Assembly (NCBI GenBank): GCA_000149265.1
Contig: CH003205.1
Span: 130,607-194,606 of the forward strand
DNA from: Ciona savignyi
Taxonomy: Eukaryota; Chordata; Ascidiacea; Phlebobranchia; Cionidae
Reading direction: 5' to 3'
DNA length: 64,000 bases
The notes below the pieces were generated by a model. It did no database searches. It was not told the DNA's origin and saw nothing but the letters and a program-made list of their open reading frames with translations. Each line of letters opens with the position of its first letter. Within the stretch, counting starts at the first letter, position 1. The translations under genes and the position numbers were made by a program. Below, piece after piece: positions 63,038 through 64,000 of this stretch.

Positions 63038-63717
63038 AATTCATGAATATGCCTTTCCATTACTATCATTTCTTCAATACGTCGAAAATATTGCGGTTTT
63101 AACTTGGCGCTATTGTCTGACCAATTCGCTTCACCTCTCCCGTCGTGTAAGAAAGGTATTGTGAATGTGTGGAAATTGATTAACAGTGCTTTGAGTCAAG
63201 ACAAAGACAATTAAATAGCTGACCGAATGTAGTAATCATGGGTAACTTATAGAAGAAATCTAGGATATTCCATGATGTATCACTTGAAGCGCTCACGGTA
63301 CCGTTTTTACTAAAGCTAATTGGTCGTTAAAACCAACACAAATAGACAAAAATAGAAAAAATGAGAGTCGAGACAGTGCGTAGCGAATACTTGGGGTCTA
63401 TACGATTAACCGGCAAACCTTTATCTGAAAGGTGACGCACACATTTACTACGACCTGACGTAACCCAAACCTTTTACTTTTATAAAAAGCCGAACCATCT
63501 TTCCCAAATGGAAGACGTTTATACAAATTTGAATAGAAATATTAATTTCAGTTGGATTTAAGCAAATGATGTGAGCCTGCACCTAATTGATCTGTAATCT
63601 CAGTAGCGCAGCAGGCAACATGCAGAATATTTGGTTTAATTTTCACTTCACATGTACAAATATTTTCGAAAGTTATAAGTCGTCCAATAGGTTAAATGTT
63701 CTATTTAAATCTGTCTC
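63038..63717. other. Gene-free gap between two convergent genes
   Basis: Between the lectin-like stop and the GMC oxidoreductase stop I see only AT-rich sequence and no repeat of the SINE family. It should contain both 3' untranslated regions. Confidence 0.5.
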
Positions 63718-64000
63718 TTACAAATTCCAATCTTGTTTAATCATATCGGCCGCTTTTTCTCCAACCATGTAACATGCAGCTTGTGTATTTGCTGATGGAA
63801 TACTCGGCATTACCGAAGCGTCTGCCACTCTCAATCCGTCCACTTTGTAAACCCTGTACACAAAAAAATTACAGATTTAAAATGCTACGCTGGTATAAAA
63901 ACAAAACATTATACTTTAGCCGTGGATCAACTACTGCCATGATGTCATTTGCTGAACCGATCTTCGCTGTACCAACCGGATGAAAAACGGTCAATGTTAG
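63718..64000 (-). CDS. GMC oxidoreductase, C-terminal part (runs off the window)
   Basis: Two exons are visible on the minus strand: 63915 to beyond 64000, and 63718-63853. The first ends VVDPRLK with a GT donor in phase 2, and the second completes it. The peptide holds the [10 protein letters not shown] motif with the catalytic histidine, then [20 protein letters not shown], then [11 protein letters not shown] with the second catalytic-site residue (Asn), and VGEKAADMI. These are the C-terminal hallmarks of FAD-dependent GMC oxidoreductases (choline or glucose dehydrogenase-like). The substrate cannot be told from this fragment. The FAD-binding N-terminus lies beyond 64000. Confidence 0.93.

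Noticed and set aside
1-64000. CRISPR array, operon or other prokaryotic system
   Set aside because: Spliced genes, SINEs and animal proteins show that this is eukaryotic nuclear DNA; no regular spacer array occurs.

Overview
This is eukaryotic nuclear DNA: AT-rich, with spliced protein genes, long gene-free stretches and many copies of a tRNA-derived SINE. The proteins (VPS11, FANCJ/BRIP1, a peroxisomal carnitine acyltransferase, a collagen plus C-type-lectin protein, a GMC oxidoreductase) are animal-like. The compact layout and the SINE suggest an invertebrate chordate, most likely a Ciona-type ascidian. The species is an inference and was not tested.

Layout. From 1 to about 27.3 kb I see almost no gene, only one possible unrecognised exon near 9.0-9.24 kb (minus strand) and several local repeats. 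At 27.4-30.7 kb (+) lies an intronless FANCJ/BRIP1 DNA helicase gene. At 31.3-33.2 kb (-) lies an intronless carnitine O-octanoyltransferase-like gene ending in a PTS1 signal; the two are tail to tail. At 33.9-37.6 kb (+) is a seven-exon gene for a small, probably mitochondrial, acidic single-span membrane protein; it is head to head with the carnitine acyltransferase gene. At 40.0-45.7 kb (+) is a nine-exon gene for an unrecognised coiled-coil protein of 766 residues. At 47.1-59.8 kb (-) is VPS11, the shared core subunit of HOPS and CORVET. I reconstructed it as 24 exons with fully consistent phases and 937 codons; only the first few residues are missing. At 62.2-63.0 kb (+) is a small secreted collagen/C-type-lectin protein, and at 63.7-64.0 kb (-) is the 3' end of a GMC oxidoreductase that runs off the window.

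Three points stand out. First, VPS11 carries two U12-type AT-AC introns with near-perfect minor-spliceosome donors and branch sites. Second, at least three, possibly four, otherwise intact genes each carry one extra base, mostly in homopolymer runs. That pattern suggests systematic base-calling error more than gene decay, but it has to be resolved before the proteins are used. Third, FANCJ/BRIP1 ends in a cysteine-containing C-terminal block that I cannot assign.

The genes do not form a pathway. They cover DNA crosslink repair, peroxisomal fatty-acyl transfer, endolysosomal tethering, secreted recognition and flavin-dependent oxidation, placed side by side. The SINE family is dense from about 21.8 kb to 58.2 kb, especially in VPS11 introns, and I found no copy in the first 21 kb.
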